A stretch of DNA of 48,917 nucleotides, from contig NZ_LFMW01000025.1 of NCBI RefSeq assembly GCF_001050345.1, positions 1-48,917 on the forward strand, read 5' to 3'. The translations under genes were made by a program, and so were the position numbers. This DNA is from Pseudomonas fildesensis (GTDB taxonomy: Bacteria; Pseudomonadota; Gammaproteobacteria; Pseudomonadales; Pseudomonadaceae). The notes beneath the pieces were generated by a model. That model saw only the letters and a program-made list of their open reading frames with translations. It was not told the DNA's origin and did no database searches. Positions 1 through 8,662 of this stretch are shown in pieces (positions within the stretch are counted from its first letter, which is position 1; the number at the start of each line of letters is the position of its first letter).

Positions 1-132
1 CTCTTGCACCGGCCCAAAGATGCGGCTGAAGCCGCGCGAATGGTGGATCAATCGGTGCAGATATATAACAGCGAGCGGCCACATCTATCGCTGAAATACA
101 AAACGCCCGATGCGGTGCATCGGGCGTTTTGA
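1..132 (+). CDS. IS3-family transposase OrfB, C-terminal fragment (cut by window start)
   Basis: An open frame runs from base 1 to a TGA at 130–132 and encodes 43 residues ending in HRAF. It contains IYNSERPHLSLKYKTP, the C-terminal signature of the IS3-family DDE integrase core (rve domain), where the YNxxRPHxxL block follows the catalytic glutamate. Only the end of the protein is visible; the rest lies upstream of the window. The gene would act as the catalytic subunit of the element's transposase. Family assignment is secure; the specific IS name cannot be given. Confidence 0.85.
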   Translation, partial: LLHRPKDAAEAARMVDQSVQIYNSERPHLSLKYKTPDAVHRAF

Positions 133-169
133 GGCTGAAATGGGTGTAAACCTATTTCAGGACTAGACA
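1..169 (+). mobile_element. Right end of an IS3-family insertion sequence
   Basis: The orfB tail is followed after about 35 bp by GTAAACCTATTTCAGGACTAGACA, ending with the CA dinucleotide expected at the tip of IS3-family inverted repeats (the complement begins TGTCTAGTCCTG). The boundary at about 169 is inferred; the left end and target duplication are outside the window. The element sits just upstream of the lipoprotein and ihfB genes. Confidence 0.65.
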
Positions 170-280
170 CTGAAATTCGTTGAATCAACAACCGAGAACC
201 ATGGGGAGCAGAGCAGTGTCAGAACTGGTTATAGTCTTTGGAGAGGCTATTTCCATGTTGCCGATTAAATAAGGACTTGA

Positions 281-565
281 ATGAGCAGGCTTATCGTAGT
301 GTTTGCAGTGTTAGTGCTCGCAGGGTGCACGGCAACCAACGCCAAGACCCACGCGCGGCATGGCGTCAGCGGCATCGAGATCGATTGCTCCGGCCTGGGT
401 TCCAGCTGGGGCAAGTGCGAGAAGCGTGCTGCGCGTGAGTGCAAGGCGCAGGGCTACAAGGTGGTGACGAGGTCGAGCGACGCCAAGGATGAAGAGGGTG
501 ACTATCTGTTTGGCTGGAATCCGGCTGGGGCAGTAACCAGGAAGATGTTGGTGATATGCAATTGA
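281..565 (+). CDS. Small secreted lipoprotein, function unknown
   Basis: A 94-residue protein with a short hydrophobic signal and a lipobox LAGC with the lipidated cysteine at residue 16. It should therefore be exported, cleaved by signal peptidase II and anchored in a membrane. The mature part is small, with a CSGLGSSWGKC stretch and four further-spaced cysteines that could pair in the periplasm. The start at 281 is supported by AAGGAC about 8 nt upstream. A longer overlapping reading frame beginning at 238 is out of frame and has no support. The gene lies between the IS3 end and ihfB. I recognise no functional domain. Confidence 0.75.
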   Translation: MSRLIVVFAVLVLAGCTATNAKTHARHGVSGIEIDCSGLGSSWGKCEKRAARECKAQGYKVVTRSSDAKDEEGDYLFGWNPAGAVTRKMLVICN

Positions 566-697
566 GTGGATCGAGTGCCGTTTACTGGCGCCGAAATATC
601 CTGCAGATAAGTTATTGGATGGGCTGTTCAAATTCAGCAAGTCATGCTAAAACCTTCGAAGCGCTTTTCCTAGCTGCTTGAAAAAGAAGGGAAAAAT

Positions 698-994
698 ATG
701 ACGAAGTCGGAGTTGATCGAACGAATTGTCACCCATCAAGGGCTGCTCTCATCCAAGGATGTGGAGCTGGCCATCAAGACCATGCTTGAACAGATGTCAC
801 AGTGCCTGGCCACCGGAGATCGGATCGAGATCCGCGGCTTTGGCAGTTTCTCGCTGCACTACCGCGCACCGCGCGTAGGCCGTAACCCGAAGACCGGGCA
901 GTCTGTCAGCCTTGATGGAAAGTTCGTGCCTCACTTTAAGCCGGGCAAGGAATTGCGCGATCGGGTGAACGAAGACGAGGAAGACGACGTCTGA
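698..994 (+). CDS. ihfB: Integration host factor subunit beta
   Basis: A 98-residue HU/IHF-fold protein. It pairs with IhfA, binds the DNA minor groove and bends DNA sharply, acting in transcription, replication and recombination. The N-terminus MTKSELIERIV, the block RGFGSFSLHYR and the arm motif GRNPKTGQSV with its intercalating proline are diagnostic of IHF beta rather than HU. Length matches the family (94–100 aa), with an acidic tail (NEDEEDDV). GAAGGGAAAA lies just upstream of the ATG. In Pseudomonas ihfB (himD) normally precedes the lapA–wzz O-antigen region, exactly as here. Confidence 0.97.
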   Translation: MTKSELIERIVTHQGLLSSKDVELAIKTMLEQMSQCLATGDRIEIRGFGSFSLHYRAPRVGRNPKTGQSVSLDGKFVPHFKPGKELRDRVNEDEEDDV

Positions 995-1018
995 GTTTTT
1001 TTGGGGTAGGAGAAAGTT

Positions 1019-1261
1019 ATGCGTGGGGTTAAGCGCTTTGTTGTGGCATTGACGGTGCTGGTTGTTGCACTGGTGGTGTTGGCGTTTGTGCTGGAAAACC
1101 AGCAAGGTGTGTCGCTTTCGTTCCTGGGCTTGGCTACTGGGCAGATGCCGGTGTCGGTGTTTGTGGTGGTGGCTTTGATTGTGGGGATGTTGGTGGGGCC
1201 GTTGTTGGGCGTGTTGGTGCGTAGCCCGCGTCCTAAGTCGGTTCCGGTTGGGCGCAGCTAG
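1019..1261 (+). CDS. LapA/DUF1049-domain inner-membrane protein
   Basis: An 80-residue protein with two hydrophobic segments (about residues 5–26 and 43–66) separated by a short ENQQGVSLSFLG loop, the hallmark of the lipopolysaccharide assembly protein A (DUF1049) family. Family members sit in the inner membrane; in E. coli LapA partners LapB in controlling LPS synthesis. It follows ihfB by 24 nt with TAGGAG upstream of the ATG, so the two genes are probably cotranscribed. There is no lapB next to it, so a functional LapB link is inferred from family knowledge only. Confidence 0.85.
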   Translation: MRGVKRFVVALTVLVVALVVLAFVLENQQGVSLSFLGLATGQMPVSVFVVVALIVGMLVGPLLGVLVRSPRPKSVPVGRS

Positions 1262-1677
1262 GGCTGTTTTCACTGAACTTGCTGCCGTCTGGCTGGGTCG
1301 CTAATGTGACCGTCCGTCATATGGTTTTCTTTAAATATCGCTAGATTTGCTATTCGCATTTTTGTTGATAAGGTCCCCTCATGTCGGAAGCGCCGGCAAT
1401 GGCCCTCGTTAGTCTGGAGTTTTCTTTCTGTCTGGTCCTTTTCCTACGAGCCTATCAGGGTTGCCCCTAGATGCTTAGGAAGTGCCCTACAGGCATGTCA
1501 AGACTTGTAATATGTCAGAGAGATGGCAAAATGCAATCTGTTCTCGATAACGGGCATTTTGTGCGCTAAAAATTTGGCAGAGACGCTGGGTTTTGGCGGT
1601 CATACAATCAGAATAAAAACACACAATTTCGTCTGCATAACGAGCCCGCAGTTTCTCTTTGAAGGCAGGTTTTTGTT
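1262..1677 (+). promoter_or_regulatory. 416-bp intergenic leader upstream of the O-antigen locus
   Basis: No gene-like frame with a ribosome-binding site is visible here. The stretch becomes AT-rich towards wzz and must hold the main promoter of the O-antigen operon, by position. I looked for a JUMPstart/ops element (GGCGGTAGCGT) and did not find one. I cannot single out a -35/-10 pair with proper spacing. The role is inferred from location alone. Confidence 0.3.
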
Positions 1678-3027
1678 GTGAGTATTAGCTTCCAAGCCCC
1701 CCCTGTTTCCTCATCTGATGAAGTGGGCCTCTATGCTCTTTATCGTATGGTATGGCAGCAGAAAGTGCTGATTCTGTTCGTGACGGTTTTAGTTGGAGCG
1801 GTAGTAATTGCTTGTGCTTTTCTAGTGCGTCCGGAATATCAAGTGAGTAGTGTTTTGCGTCCAGCGGCGATCAATGAGCTGGATGCGTTGAATCGCTCTG
1901 AGATTTACCAGCTGCCTCCGGGAGAGGCCTTGATAAAAGTGGGCGCTTCTCTGGAGTCTTATGAGACACGCCTCGGTTTTTTCAGGGCGAATCAAAAGTT
2001 GTTCAGTAAGTTTGAGCGCCCTGGTAGGACGTTGGAGCAAAGCTTCGAAGAGTTTAATTATAATTCTATTAAATTAGTGATTCCTGACGCTAAGAAGTCG
2101 GGTTCTTTAAGTGAATATATCAAGCTCGAAATGAACTATCCCGAAGGGATCGACGGCGTCGCTATTCTGAACGGATTTGTACAGTACGCGATTGCAAGTC
2201 AGCGTCAGCAAATTACCGCTGATATGGAAGTGATTGTTAAAAATCGTTTGAGTGAGCTCGCTGGTAGGCTCGATGCGGCTCGATCCAATTATGATACTGA
2301 TAAGGCGGCCAGAATAGCTACGTTGAGCGAGGCTGATGATCTCAAGAGGGCTCAGTTACAGGATGAGTTGAAGGCGCTGCGTGCCCAACTGAAAACCCAG
2401 CGAGGTGACCGAGTAGCGCAGTTGAACGAAGCAATTGGGATTGCGAGGTCTCTGGGCATTCAGAAGCCGGCTACACCTTCTTCTCTGGGGGAGGCAGGTT
2501 CGCGTGGAAGCCAGCAGGTAATGCGTACAGAGGTGAATAACCAGCAAATCCCTTTATATTTCATGGGTGTAGATGCCTTGTTGGCAGAGCGTGCAGCCCT
2601 GTTGCAGCGCAAGTCGGATGACTTTGCCGAGGCGCGCATAGGACAGATTGCCAAGGAGCTTCAGTTACTGCTGGCTAATCGTGAGGTTGAAATACTTAAG
2701 CTGCGGAAAAACGAAGATCTGTTCCTCAGTGGCGTACAGCCCCTGCGCGCGGAGGAGGTAAGACTGCGTAACCTCAATGTCGATATGAGTGGCTTAAAAC
2801 TTGTCACGATTGACAGAGAGGCTATAGAACCGTTGGGTGCTGTAAAGCCTAAAAAAGTGTTGTTCATCATTATCGGACTTGTGTTTGGTTTGATGTTAGG
2901 TCTGGTTGTCGCATTTGTGCGAGGCACCGTCCAAAATCGGCGTGAAGGCGGTCTGGATGCCGCGTTGCTGCCACGCTCATCCTCCTTTGCAAAAAAAAAC
3001 TTATTGGCGAGTGTTGACGGGAAATGA
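1678..3027 (+). CDS. wzz: O-antigen chain length determinant Wzz
   Basis: A 449-residue polysaccharide co-polymerase. It has an N-terminal membrane segment (about residues 31–52, VLILFVTVLVGAVVIACAFL), a long periplasmic region rich in charged coiled-coil (about 200–360), and a C-terminal membrane helix (about 393–415, VLFIIIGLVFGLMLGLVVAF). This is the Wzz/FepE architecture, though longer than E. coli Wzz and similar to the longer Pseudomonas forms. It sets the modal length of O chains made by Wzy. Translation starts at GTG (1678) with a GGCAGG-like site upstream. It is the first gene of the locus, as in P. aeruginosa. Confidence 0.93.
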   Translation: MSISFQAPPVSSSDEVGLYALYRMVWQQKVLILFVTVLVGAVVIACAFLVRPEYQVSSVLRPAAINELDALNRSEIYQLPPGEALIKVGASLESYETRLGFFRANQKLFSKFERPGRTLEQSFEEFNYNSIKLVIPDAKKSGSLSEYIKLEMNYPEGIDGVAILNGFVQYAIASQRQQITADMEVIVKNRLSELAGRLDAARSNYDTDKAARIATLSEADDLKRAQLQDELKALRAQLKTQRGDRVAQLNEAIGIARSLGIQKPATPSSLGEAGSRGSQQVMRTEVNNQQIPLYFMGVDALLAERAALLQRKSDDFAEARIGQIAKELQLLLANREVEILKLRKNEDLFLSGVQPLRAEEVRLRNLNVDMSGLKLVTIDREAIEPLGAVKPKKVLFIIIGLVFGLMLGLVVAFVRGTVQNRREGGLDAALLPRSSSFAKKNLLASVDGK

Positions 3028-3344
3028 GTCAGGCGCCGTCAAGAAGGGTAGCCCGGCGATCAAGGGTGATGGCTTTATGATACTCCTCATGACCGGATAT
3101 CTCTTTCACGTTATCTTTATGCGGATTTCAGCACGAAGCTATGATTTAATTCGTGCATGTCTGATGCGTAGTGATTCGTCCTGGACGCGCTGCCCCTCAC
3201 CTACCGCCTGATGATGTCTGCTTGTGAGTAACGGTAGGCAGGCATCAGGTCGGAGCTGAAAGGCAACGCCGATAGCAAAAGGTCGCCATATGACGGGTCA
3301 CATGCTGACTTTAAAATTTATCTAGTTTAATTGGAGCGTTACGG
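3028..3344. other. 317-bp wzz–wbpA intergenic region
   Basis: No convincing gene. Overlapping frames lack ribosome-binding sites and start inside wzz. An imperfect inverted arrangement (CTACCG … CGGTAG, about 3203–3238) may form a weak RNA hairpin. The last 40 bases are AT-rich, with TTGGAGCG as the wbpA ribosome-binding site. A secondary promoter for wbpA is possible but not demonstrable by eye. Confidence 0.3.
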
Positions 3345-4658
3345 ATGCACCTGCAGAAGCTGGCCAGTGTTACCAAGTTCAAAAGTAAGGAAGCGTTGAT
3401 CGGGATTGTTGGTCTTGGTTATGTAGGGCTGCCTTTAATGCTTCGTTATAATGCGATTGGCTTTCGCGTACTTGGCATAGATATCGATCTGGAGAAAGTC
3501 GACGACCTTAACGCCGGCAAAAGCTACATCGAACATATCTCTTCCGCTAAAATTGCAGCCGCGCGCAACTCGGGTTTTGAAGCTACCGTAGATTTTACTC
3601 GTGTTGCTGAGTGCGATGCGTTGATCTTGTGCGTGCCCACGCCGCTGAATAAATACCGCGAACCAGATATGAGCTTCGTCATCAACACCACGGACGCAAT
3701 CAAGCCTTACTTGCGTGCTGGTCAGATCGTGTCGCTGGAAAGTACTACCTATCCTGGTACTACCGTTGAGGAACTGCTCCCCCGAGTTCAGGAAGGTGGT
3801 CTTGTAGTGGGTGAGAACATCTTTTTGGTTTACTCCCCCGAGCGTGAAGATCCGGGTAATCCAAACTTCGAAACCCGTACCATCCCGAAAATCATCGGCG
3901 GTGACACGGCTGCGTGCCTGGAAGTGGGTACCGCTCTCTATGAGCAGGCGATCGATCAGGTCGTTCCGGTCAGCTCTACTAAAGCAGCAGAGATGACCAA
4001 GTTGCTGGAAAATATTCATCGTGCCGTCAATATTGGTTTGGTCAACGAGATGAAAGTCGTTGCCGACCGTATGGGGATCGATATTTTTGAAGTGGTGGAT
4101 GCCGCGGCTACGAAGCCATTTGGCTTTACCGCTTATTACCCAGGTCCTGGTCTGGGCGGTCACTGCATTCCGATCGACCCGTTCTATTTGACGTGGAAGG
4201 CTCGCGAATATGGCTTGCACACTCGCTTCATCGAACTCTCCGGTGAGGTTAACCAGGCAATGCCCGAGTACGTCGTCAGTAAGCTGGCAGATGGTCTGAA
4301 TGAGCGTGGTAAACCGCTCAAGGGCAGCAAAGTACTGATACTGGGTATTGCCTACAAGAAGAACGTGGATGATATGCGTGAGTCTCCATCGGTCGAGATA
4401 ATGGAGATGCTCGAAGCCAAGGGTGTCACCGTTGCTTACAGCGATCCCCACGTACCTGTTTTCCCCAAAATGCGTGAACACCACTTTGTCCTCAGCAGTG
4501 TAGAACTGACTGCGGAGAGCCTGGCAGGGTTTGATGCAGTTGTTCTGGCGACTGATCACGAGAAGTTCGATTACGAGCTTATCAAGGCGTCCGCGCAACT
4601 GATCGTGGACAGCCGTGGTAAGTACCGCGTGGCCGCTCCTCATATTGTGAAGGCATGA
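3345..4658 (+). CDS. wbpA: UDP-N-acetyl-D-glucosamine 6-dehydrogenase WbpA
   Basis: A 437-residue UDP-sugar dehydrogenase that oxidises UDP-GlcNAc at C6 to UDP-GlcNAcA using NAD+, the first step to UDP-2,3-diacetamido uronic acids. The Rossmann motif GLGYVGLP is at residues 23–30. The catalytic cysteine is C274 within GLGGHCIPIDPFYL, and the C-terminal UDP-binding domain contains GIAYKKNVDDMRESPS. The length equals that of P. aeruginosa WbpA. The ATG at 3345 has TTGGAGCG upstream. It is followed by wbpB, matching the conserved wbpA-B-(C)-D-E order. Confusion with a UDP-GalNAc or UDP-mannosamine dehydrogenase is possible in principle, but the neighbours favour WbpA. Confidence 0.95.
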   Translation: MHLQKLASVTKFKSKEALIGIVGLGYVGLPLMLRYNAIGFRVLGIDIDLEKVDDLNAGKSYIEHISSAKIAAARNSGFEATVDFTRVAECDALILCVPTPLNKYREPDMSFVINTTDAIKPYLRAGQIVSLESTTYPGTTVEELLPRVQEGGLVVGENIFLVYSPEREDPGNPNFETRTIPKIIGGDTAACLEVGTALYEQAIDQVVPVSSTKAAEMTKLLENIHRAVNIGLVNEMKVVADRMGIDIFEVVDAAATKPFGFTAYYPGPGLGGHCIPIDPFYLTWKAREYGLHTRFIELSGEVNQAMPEYVVSKLADGLNERGKPLKGSKVLILGIAYKKNVDDMRESPSVEIMEMLEAKGVTVAYSDPHVPVFPKMREHHFVLSSVELTAESLAGFDAVVLATDHEKFDYELIKASAQLIVDSRGKYRVAAPHIVKA

Positions 4659-4738
4659 TCAGGCCCTCCTGAATGACGTGCGCTCCCGGCCTCCATGCGT
4701 GGAACGCCGGGAATTATCGAATGTTATAGGAAAGACTC

Positions 4739-5689
4739 ATGAAAAATTTTGCTCTTATCGGCGCTGCCGGGTATATCGCGCCGCGTCACATGCGTGCGAT
4801 CAAAGATACAGGCAACGTTCTAGCTTCAGCTTATGACATTAATGATTCGGTCGGTATCATTGACAGCCTTTCTCCAGACAGTGAGTTCTTTACCGAATTT
4901 GAGCGTTTTCAAGAACACGCATTTCGTTTGAAGCGGGATCCGAAAACGGCGCTTGATTACGTCGCTATCTGCTCCCCCAATTATTTGCATCATGCTCACA
5001 TTGTTGCCGGTCTGCGGCTGGGGTGTGATGTTATTTGTGAAAAGCCGCTTGTCCCGACTACCGAAATTCTTGATGAGCTTTCACTCGTAGAAAAAGAGAC
5101 TGGTAAACGCGTATATAATATCCTGCAACTTCGTCATCATCAGGCCATCCTTGATTTGAAGGAAAAGGTCGCGGGTGAGCAAAAGGATGGAAAGTACGAA
5201 GTTGAGCTTACCTATATGACGTCTCGCGGCAAATGGTATATGGAAAGCTGGAAAGGTGATCCACGTAAGTCATTTGGTGTGGCGACTAATATTGGTGTTC
5301 ACTTTTATGACATGCTGCATTTTGTTTTCGGAAATCTTGAACGGAATGTTGTGCATTTTGTTAATGAGCACAAGGCGGCGGGTTACTTAGAGTACGAAAA
5401 GGCGAAGGTGCGTTGGTTCCTAACGATCGACGCTAATGATTTGCCCGCCTCGGTTAAAGGTAAAAAATCTACTTACCGCTCGATCACGGTAGATGGCGAT
5501 GAGCTGGAATTTTCCGAAGGCTTTACCGACCTTCACACTACCAGCTATCAGGAGATACTGGCCGGTCGTGGCTATGGTATAGAAGACGCGCGCCACTGCG
5601 TTCAGACAGTGGAGACCATCCGTGCAGCCACGCCTGTGATGCCTTCTGCCGGGGAAGGTCATCCCATGCTTGCTACGTTGCTACGTTGA
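4739..5689 (+). CDS. wbpB: UDP-GlcNAcA 3-dehydrogenase WbpB
   Basis: A 316-residue GFO/IDH/MocA-family oxidoreductase. In the WbpA-B-E-D pathway it oxidises C3 of UDP-GlcNAcA to the 3-keto sugar consumed by the aminotransferase WbpE, with NAD(H) recycled through 2-oxoglutarate. The nucleotide-binding segment is GAAGYIAPRH (residues 8–17) and the family EKP motif is at residues 101–103. The length equals the family norm. AGGAAAGACTC precedes the ATG. It sits 80 bp after wbpA and is followed by a palindrome that could attenuate transcription before wbpC. Confidence 0.93.
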   Translation: MKNFALIGAAGYIAPRHMRAIKDTGNVLASAYDINDSVGIIDSLSPDSEFFTEFERFQEHAFRLKRDPKTALDYVAICSPNYLHHAHIVAGLRLGCDVICEKPLVPTTEILDELSLVEKETGKRVYNILQLRHHQAILDLKEKVAGEQKDGKYEVELTYMTSRGKWYMESWKGDPRKSFGVATNIGVHFYDMLHFVFGNLERNVVHFVNEHKAAGYLEYEKAKVRWFLTIDANDLPASVKGKKSTYRSITVDGDELEFSEGFTDLHTTSYQEILAGRGYGIEDARHCVQTVETIRAATPVMPSAGEGHPMLATLLR

Positions 5690-5708
5690 ACTGTTTGTCA
5701 TTGTAGAT

Positions 5709-5731
5709 AGGATGGCCTAGGCCATCCTTTG
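5709..5731 (+). terminator. Palindrome after wbpB, possible attenuator/terminator
   Basis: A perfect 20-nt palindrome (AGGATGGCCTAGGCCATCCT, 5709–5728) followed by TTGCAATTTT. It can form a short stem just after the wbpB stop. The U-tract is interrupted, so full termination is uncertain; partial polarity before wbpC is plausible. Confidence 0.45.
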
Positions 5732-5785
5732 CAATTTTCAATATTAATACGTGTAGTTGTTGGTGAGGCGAAAATTACATTGCTG

Positions 5786-7636
5786 ATGTCAAAAAATAAT
5801 GAATCGAACCAGCACGCTAGTATTAGTTTTCGAGGTGACATACAAGGCCTAAGAGCTGTCGCGGTCTTGGCGGTAATGATTTTTCATGCCAATAGCAGCT
5901 GGATGCCGGCTGGTTTTATTGGGGTGGATATTTTTTTTGTGATTTCTGGCTACATTATTTCTTTTATTCTGGTTAAAGAAGGGAAGTCCCTGAGTTGGCG
6001 GCAGTTCTATTGGGCACGAGTTAAAAGAATCGTCCCCGCTTATTTGATGATGTTGTCTGTCGTTTGTGTTATTTCGGCGGTATTGTTGACGCCAACGGAT
6101 TTTTCGTTTTTTAAGAGTTCTTTACGTTCTGCATTGCTTTTCGTCAGTAATCAGTATTACGCAGGTTTCGGGGATTACTTTGCGCCGGGCGCGCATGAGT
6201 TGCCATTGTTGCATACATGGTCCTTGGCAATTGAAATGCAGTTCTATCTGTTTTTGCCAATTATCATCTATTGGGTTCCTAGGCGCTTTCTCGTCCCTTT
6301 GCTCGGTTTTTTATGTGTTGTTTTTTTTGCGTATGCTGAGATGAGATTAGGCGCGGCAGATAATCAGCGACATGTATATTTTTCTCTGCTAGCCAGGGTG
6401 CCAGAGTTTTTAATGGGAACGCTGATTGCTGTAAGTGGTGTCGGGCGTTCATGGTCTTCGAGACTATCATTTATAGCCGGATTGGTTGGCGCCACGTTGT
6501 TGGGGCTTTCACTTGCTTTTGTGAATGAAAAAGCGTTTCCGGGCTTTTATTCAATCTTTCCATGTTTTGCTGCGGGTTTGATTATCGCTTCGAGGACGGG
6601 CGTGGTCAGTAAGGTATTAGCGCTCCCGTTTTTTGTCACCCTAGGTGCGTTATCGTATTCGCTATATCTATGGCATTGGCCTGTGTTGGCCTTTATGCGC
6701 TATTACCTTGGGCTCGATAAGCTGCCGGCGGTGTGGGTCTGCAGCTTTGTGATCCTTACCTTTGTGTTGTCATGGGCATCATACCGCTGGGTGGAAGTCC
6801 CTCTGAGAGGAGGGGGAGTGAGGTTAGCCCGCTGGGTTGTGCTGGCCGTAACGTCCGCGTGTTTGATTACCCTCAGCCTGGCTCTAAATCCTATTATTGA
6901 AAAACCTCTGCCCGTTGAGATGACCCGATACGCCCCTCCTGACGAAATTTGTCACGGGAGGATTCTTGGAGAGTGCTTGCGGGGAGATCACGAGCAAAGC
7001 CCGCGGATGCTCGTTATTGGAGACAGTCATGCTGCGCAATTGAACGAGTTTTTCGACGCGGCAGGTGTTTCGGAAAATTTTTCTGCAAGAGTTATTACCG
7101 CAAGCAATTGTGTTCCTATCCCCGGATTTGACGTGGAACGAATTCCCGATTTTTCCCGTGCTGATTGCCGTGCCCAGATTGCTGCGCTGAGAGCATACAT
7201 CGATCACGCTAAAATCATCGTGATAGGTGCGATGTGGCAATGGCAGGCCCCCAGTGCTGAGTTCATGTCTGCGCTTGCTGGTTTTCTGGAGGTTGCAGCT
7301 CAGCACGATGTGAAGGTTATCGTTCTCGCTCAGGTTCCAATGTTTAACTCTAACCTGGTGAGGGTGAAGCGCTTTGCAGCGCTTGGATTGCCTATAAGTG
7401 TTGTAGAAGATCGCGAGTGGGCAGCGGCAAATCAAAAGGTCGCTGAGCTAGCGGCTCGTTATCACGGCGTTCAATTTCTTGATCTGTCCCGTAGCGAATT
7501 TTTCCGCAATGCACCATTCTCACACGGAAGGCTGATTTACATGGATGATAGCCATTTAAATGAACTAGGAGCCCGCCAGTACGGCCTGTTCGCGGCATCA
7601 TTTCTGAAAGCAGCGTTGTCACGGGCTTCAGAATGA
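5786..7636 (+). CDS. wbpC: O-antigen acyltransferase WbpC-like (AT3–SGNH fusion)
   Basis: A 616-residue inner-membrane protein. The first ~370 residues are a multi-span acyltransferase-3 (OafA/YrhL) domain, starting with SFRGDIQGLRAVAVL and containing FFVISGYI. The C-terminal ~230 residues are a periplasmic SGNH-type domain, with GDSHAAQ (Ser414) and a DxxH motif ending at His590. Such fusions O-acetylate surface polysaccharides using acetyl groups moved across the membrane. The position between wbpB and wbpD matches P. aeruginosa wbpC. The open frame could begin at TTG 5729, but the ATG at 5786 leads straight into the conserved domain. The target residue cannot be read from sequence. Confidence 0.88.
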   Translation: MSKNNESNQHASISFRGDIQGLRAVAVLAVMIFHANSSWMPAGFIGVDIFFVISGYIISFILVKEGKSLSWRQFYWARVKRIVPAYLMMLSVVCVISAVLLTPTDFSFFKSSLRSALLFVSNQYYAGFGDYFAPGAHELPLLHTWSLAIEMQFYLFLPIIIYWVPRRFLVPLLGFLCVVFFAYAEMRLGAADNQRHVYFSLLARVPEFLMGTLIAVSGVGRSWSSRLSFIAGLVGATLLGLSLAFVNEKAFPGFYSIFPCFAAGLIIASRTGVVSKVLALPFFVTLGALSYSLYLWHWPVLAFMRYYLGLDKLPAVWVCSFVILTFVLSWASYRWVEVPLRGGGVRLARWVVLAVTSACLITLSLALNPIIEKPLPVEMTRYAPPDEICHGRILGECLRGDHEQSPRMLVIGDSHAAQLNEFFDAAGVSENFSARVITASNCVPIPGFDVERIPDFSRADCRAQIAALRAYIDHAKIIVIGAMWQWQAPSAEFMSALAGFLEVAAQHDVKVIVLAQVPMFNSNLVRVKRFAALGLPISVVEDREWAAANQKVAELAARYHGVQFLDLSRSEFFRNAPFSHGRLIYMDDSHLNELGARQYGLFAASFLKAALSRASE

Positions 7637-8080
7637 AGCTTGACGCGCCTTTGGGCGAGCTCTGCACTGCAGACCGAAAATGATTTAGCGCTGACATTTT
7701 CATTCAAGCGGCTTGATAGCTCGGGGGCGCACGATTATTGTGGGTGCTTGTCTATGCTTGGACTGATTTTAAACCGACACGTACGAGCCTGGTTGAATAT
7801 TTAGTAATAAGCATATGATTTTTATACGGTTTTTTGGCGAATATCAATTTCTAAAGAGTCAGTCGGTTTCATAAGACGGCGAAACACGTCAACAAGGAAG
7901 TGCACATGCAGGGTAGGCCCGTAGGGGAATGGACGTGATTGTCGCGAAGATCGCCCAGCATGGCTTCTTCAAAGGATTTCGAGTTGAGCTTAAGTGAATA
8001 GCTAAACTCCGAAATCCTTAGGCGTCGGATTTGAATTGCTAAATCATAATTGTTTTTTGTATATGGTTGATGAGGGTGAA
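7637..8080 (+). promoter_or_regulatory. 444-bp leader before wbpD with a long hairpin
   Basis: No credible gene. The region holds an AT-rich segment around 7790–7860 that might contain a promoter, and an imperfect inverted repeat at 7972–7990 / 8000–8019 (AAGGATTTCG … CGAAATCCTT). That repeat gives a stem of about 18 bp with one bulge and one mismatch and a 9-nt loop, ending about 60 nt before the wbpD ATG. It lacks a U-run and is not a standard terminator. A regulatory RNA structure or a remnant of a mobile repeat are both possible. Confidence 0.4.
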
Positions 8081-8662
8081 ATGAATTATACGGTACATTC
8101 AAGTGCAATTGTTGATGATGGCGCTAGTATCGGGCGCGGAACCCGAATTTGGCATTTTGTACACGTATGTAGCGGCGCTGTAATTGGAGAGGGAGTTTCA
8201 CTGGGGCAGAACGTATTTGTTGGCAACAAAGTTATCATTGGCGACCGTTGCAAGGTTCAAAATAACGTTTCGGTGTACGATAATGTCACGTTAGAAGAAG
8301 GGGTTTTTTGTGGCCCTAGCATGGTTTTTACTAATGTATACAATCCCCGGTCATTGATTCAGCGGAAAGATGAGTACCGTAATACGCTTGTACAGAAAGG
8401 TGCAACGCTGGGCGCGAATTGTACGATAGTGTGCGGAACCACAGTTGGGCGTTATGCGTTTGTTGGTGCTGGAGCTGTCGTCAATCGTAATGTACCTGAC
8501 TATGCTTTAGTGGTAGGTGTGCCCGCTAAGCAGATTGGATGGATGAGTGAGTTTGGTGAGCAACTAGATCTGCCGTTAACCGGTGACGGTTCTGTGAAGT
8601 GCCAGCATACAGCTGCGGTGTATGTGCTGCATAAAAATGAATTGAAAAAAATGGACGCTTAA
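8081..8662 (+). CDS. wbpD: UDP-2-acetamido-3-amino-GlcA N-acetyltransferase WbpD
   Basis: A 193-residue left-handed beta-helix acetyltransferase. It acetylates the 3-amino group made by WbpE, giving UDP-GlcNAc3NAcA from acetyl-CoA. The N-terminus HSSAIVDDGASIGRGTRIWH and repeated hexapeptides (for example IGDRCKVQNNVSVYDNV) form the helix. VGRYAFVGAGAVVNRNVPDYALVVGVPAKQIG is the typical final coil region of the WbpD/WlbB group. The ATG at 8081 is chosen over upstream starts because GAGGGTG precedes it and the product then matches known WbpD lengths. Its stop directly abuts the wbpE start. Confidence 0.93.
   Translation: MNYTVHSSAIVDDGASIGRGTRIWHFVHVCSGAVIGEGVSLGQNVFVGNKVIIGDRCKVQNNVSVYDNVTLEEGVFCGPSMVFTNVYNPRSLIQRKDEYRNTLVQKGATLGANCTIVCGTTVGRYAFVGAGAVVNRNVPDYALVVGVPAKQIGWMSEFGEQLDLPLTGDGSVKCQHTAAVYVLHKNELKKMDA

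Noticed and set aside
1262..1677. Possible JUMPstart/ops element upstream of wzz
   Set aside because: No GGCGGTAGCGT-like sequence is present in the leader.
3435..4643. Long minus-strand open frame (402 codons) opposite wbpA
   Set aside because: It is a shadow of wbpA: the plus strand carries all dehydrogenase motifs, and the minus-strand protein has no domain or ribosome-binding site.
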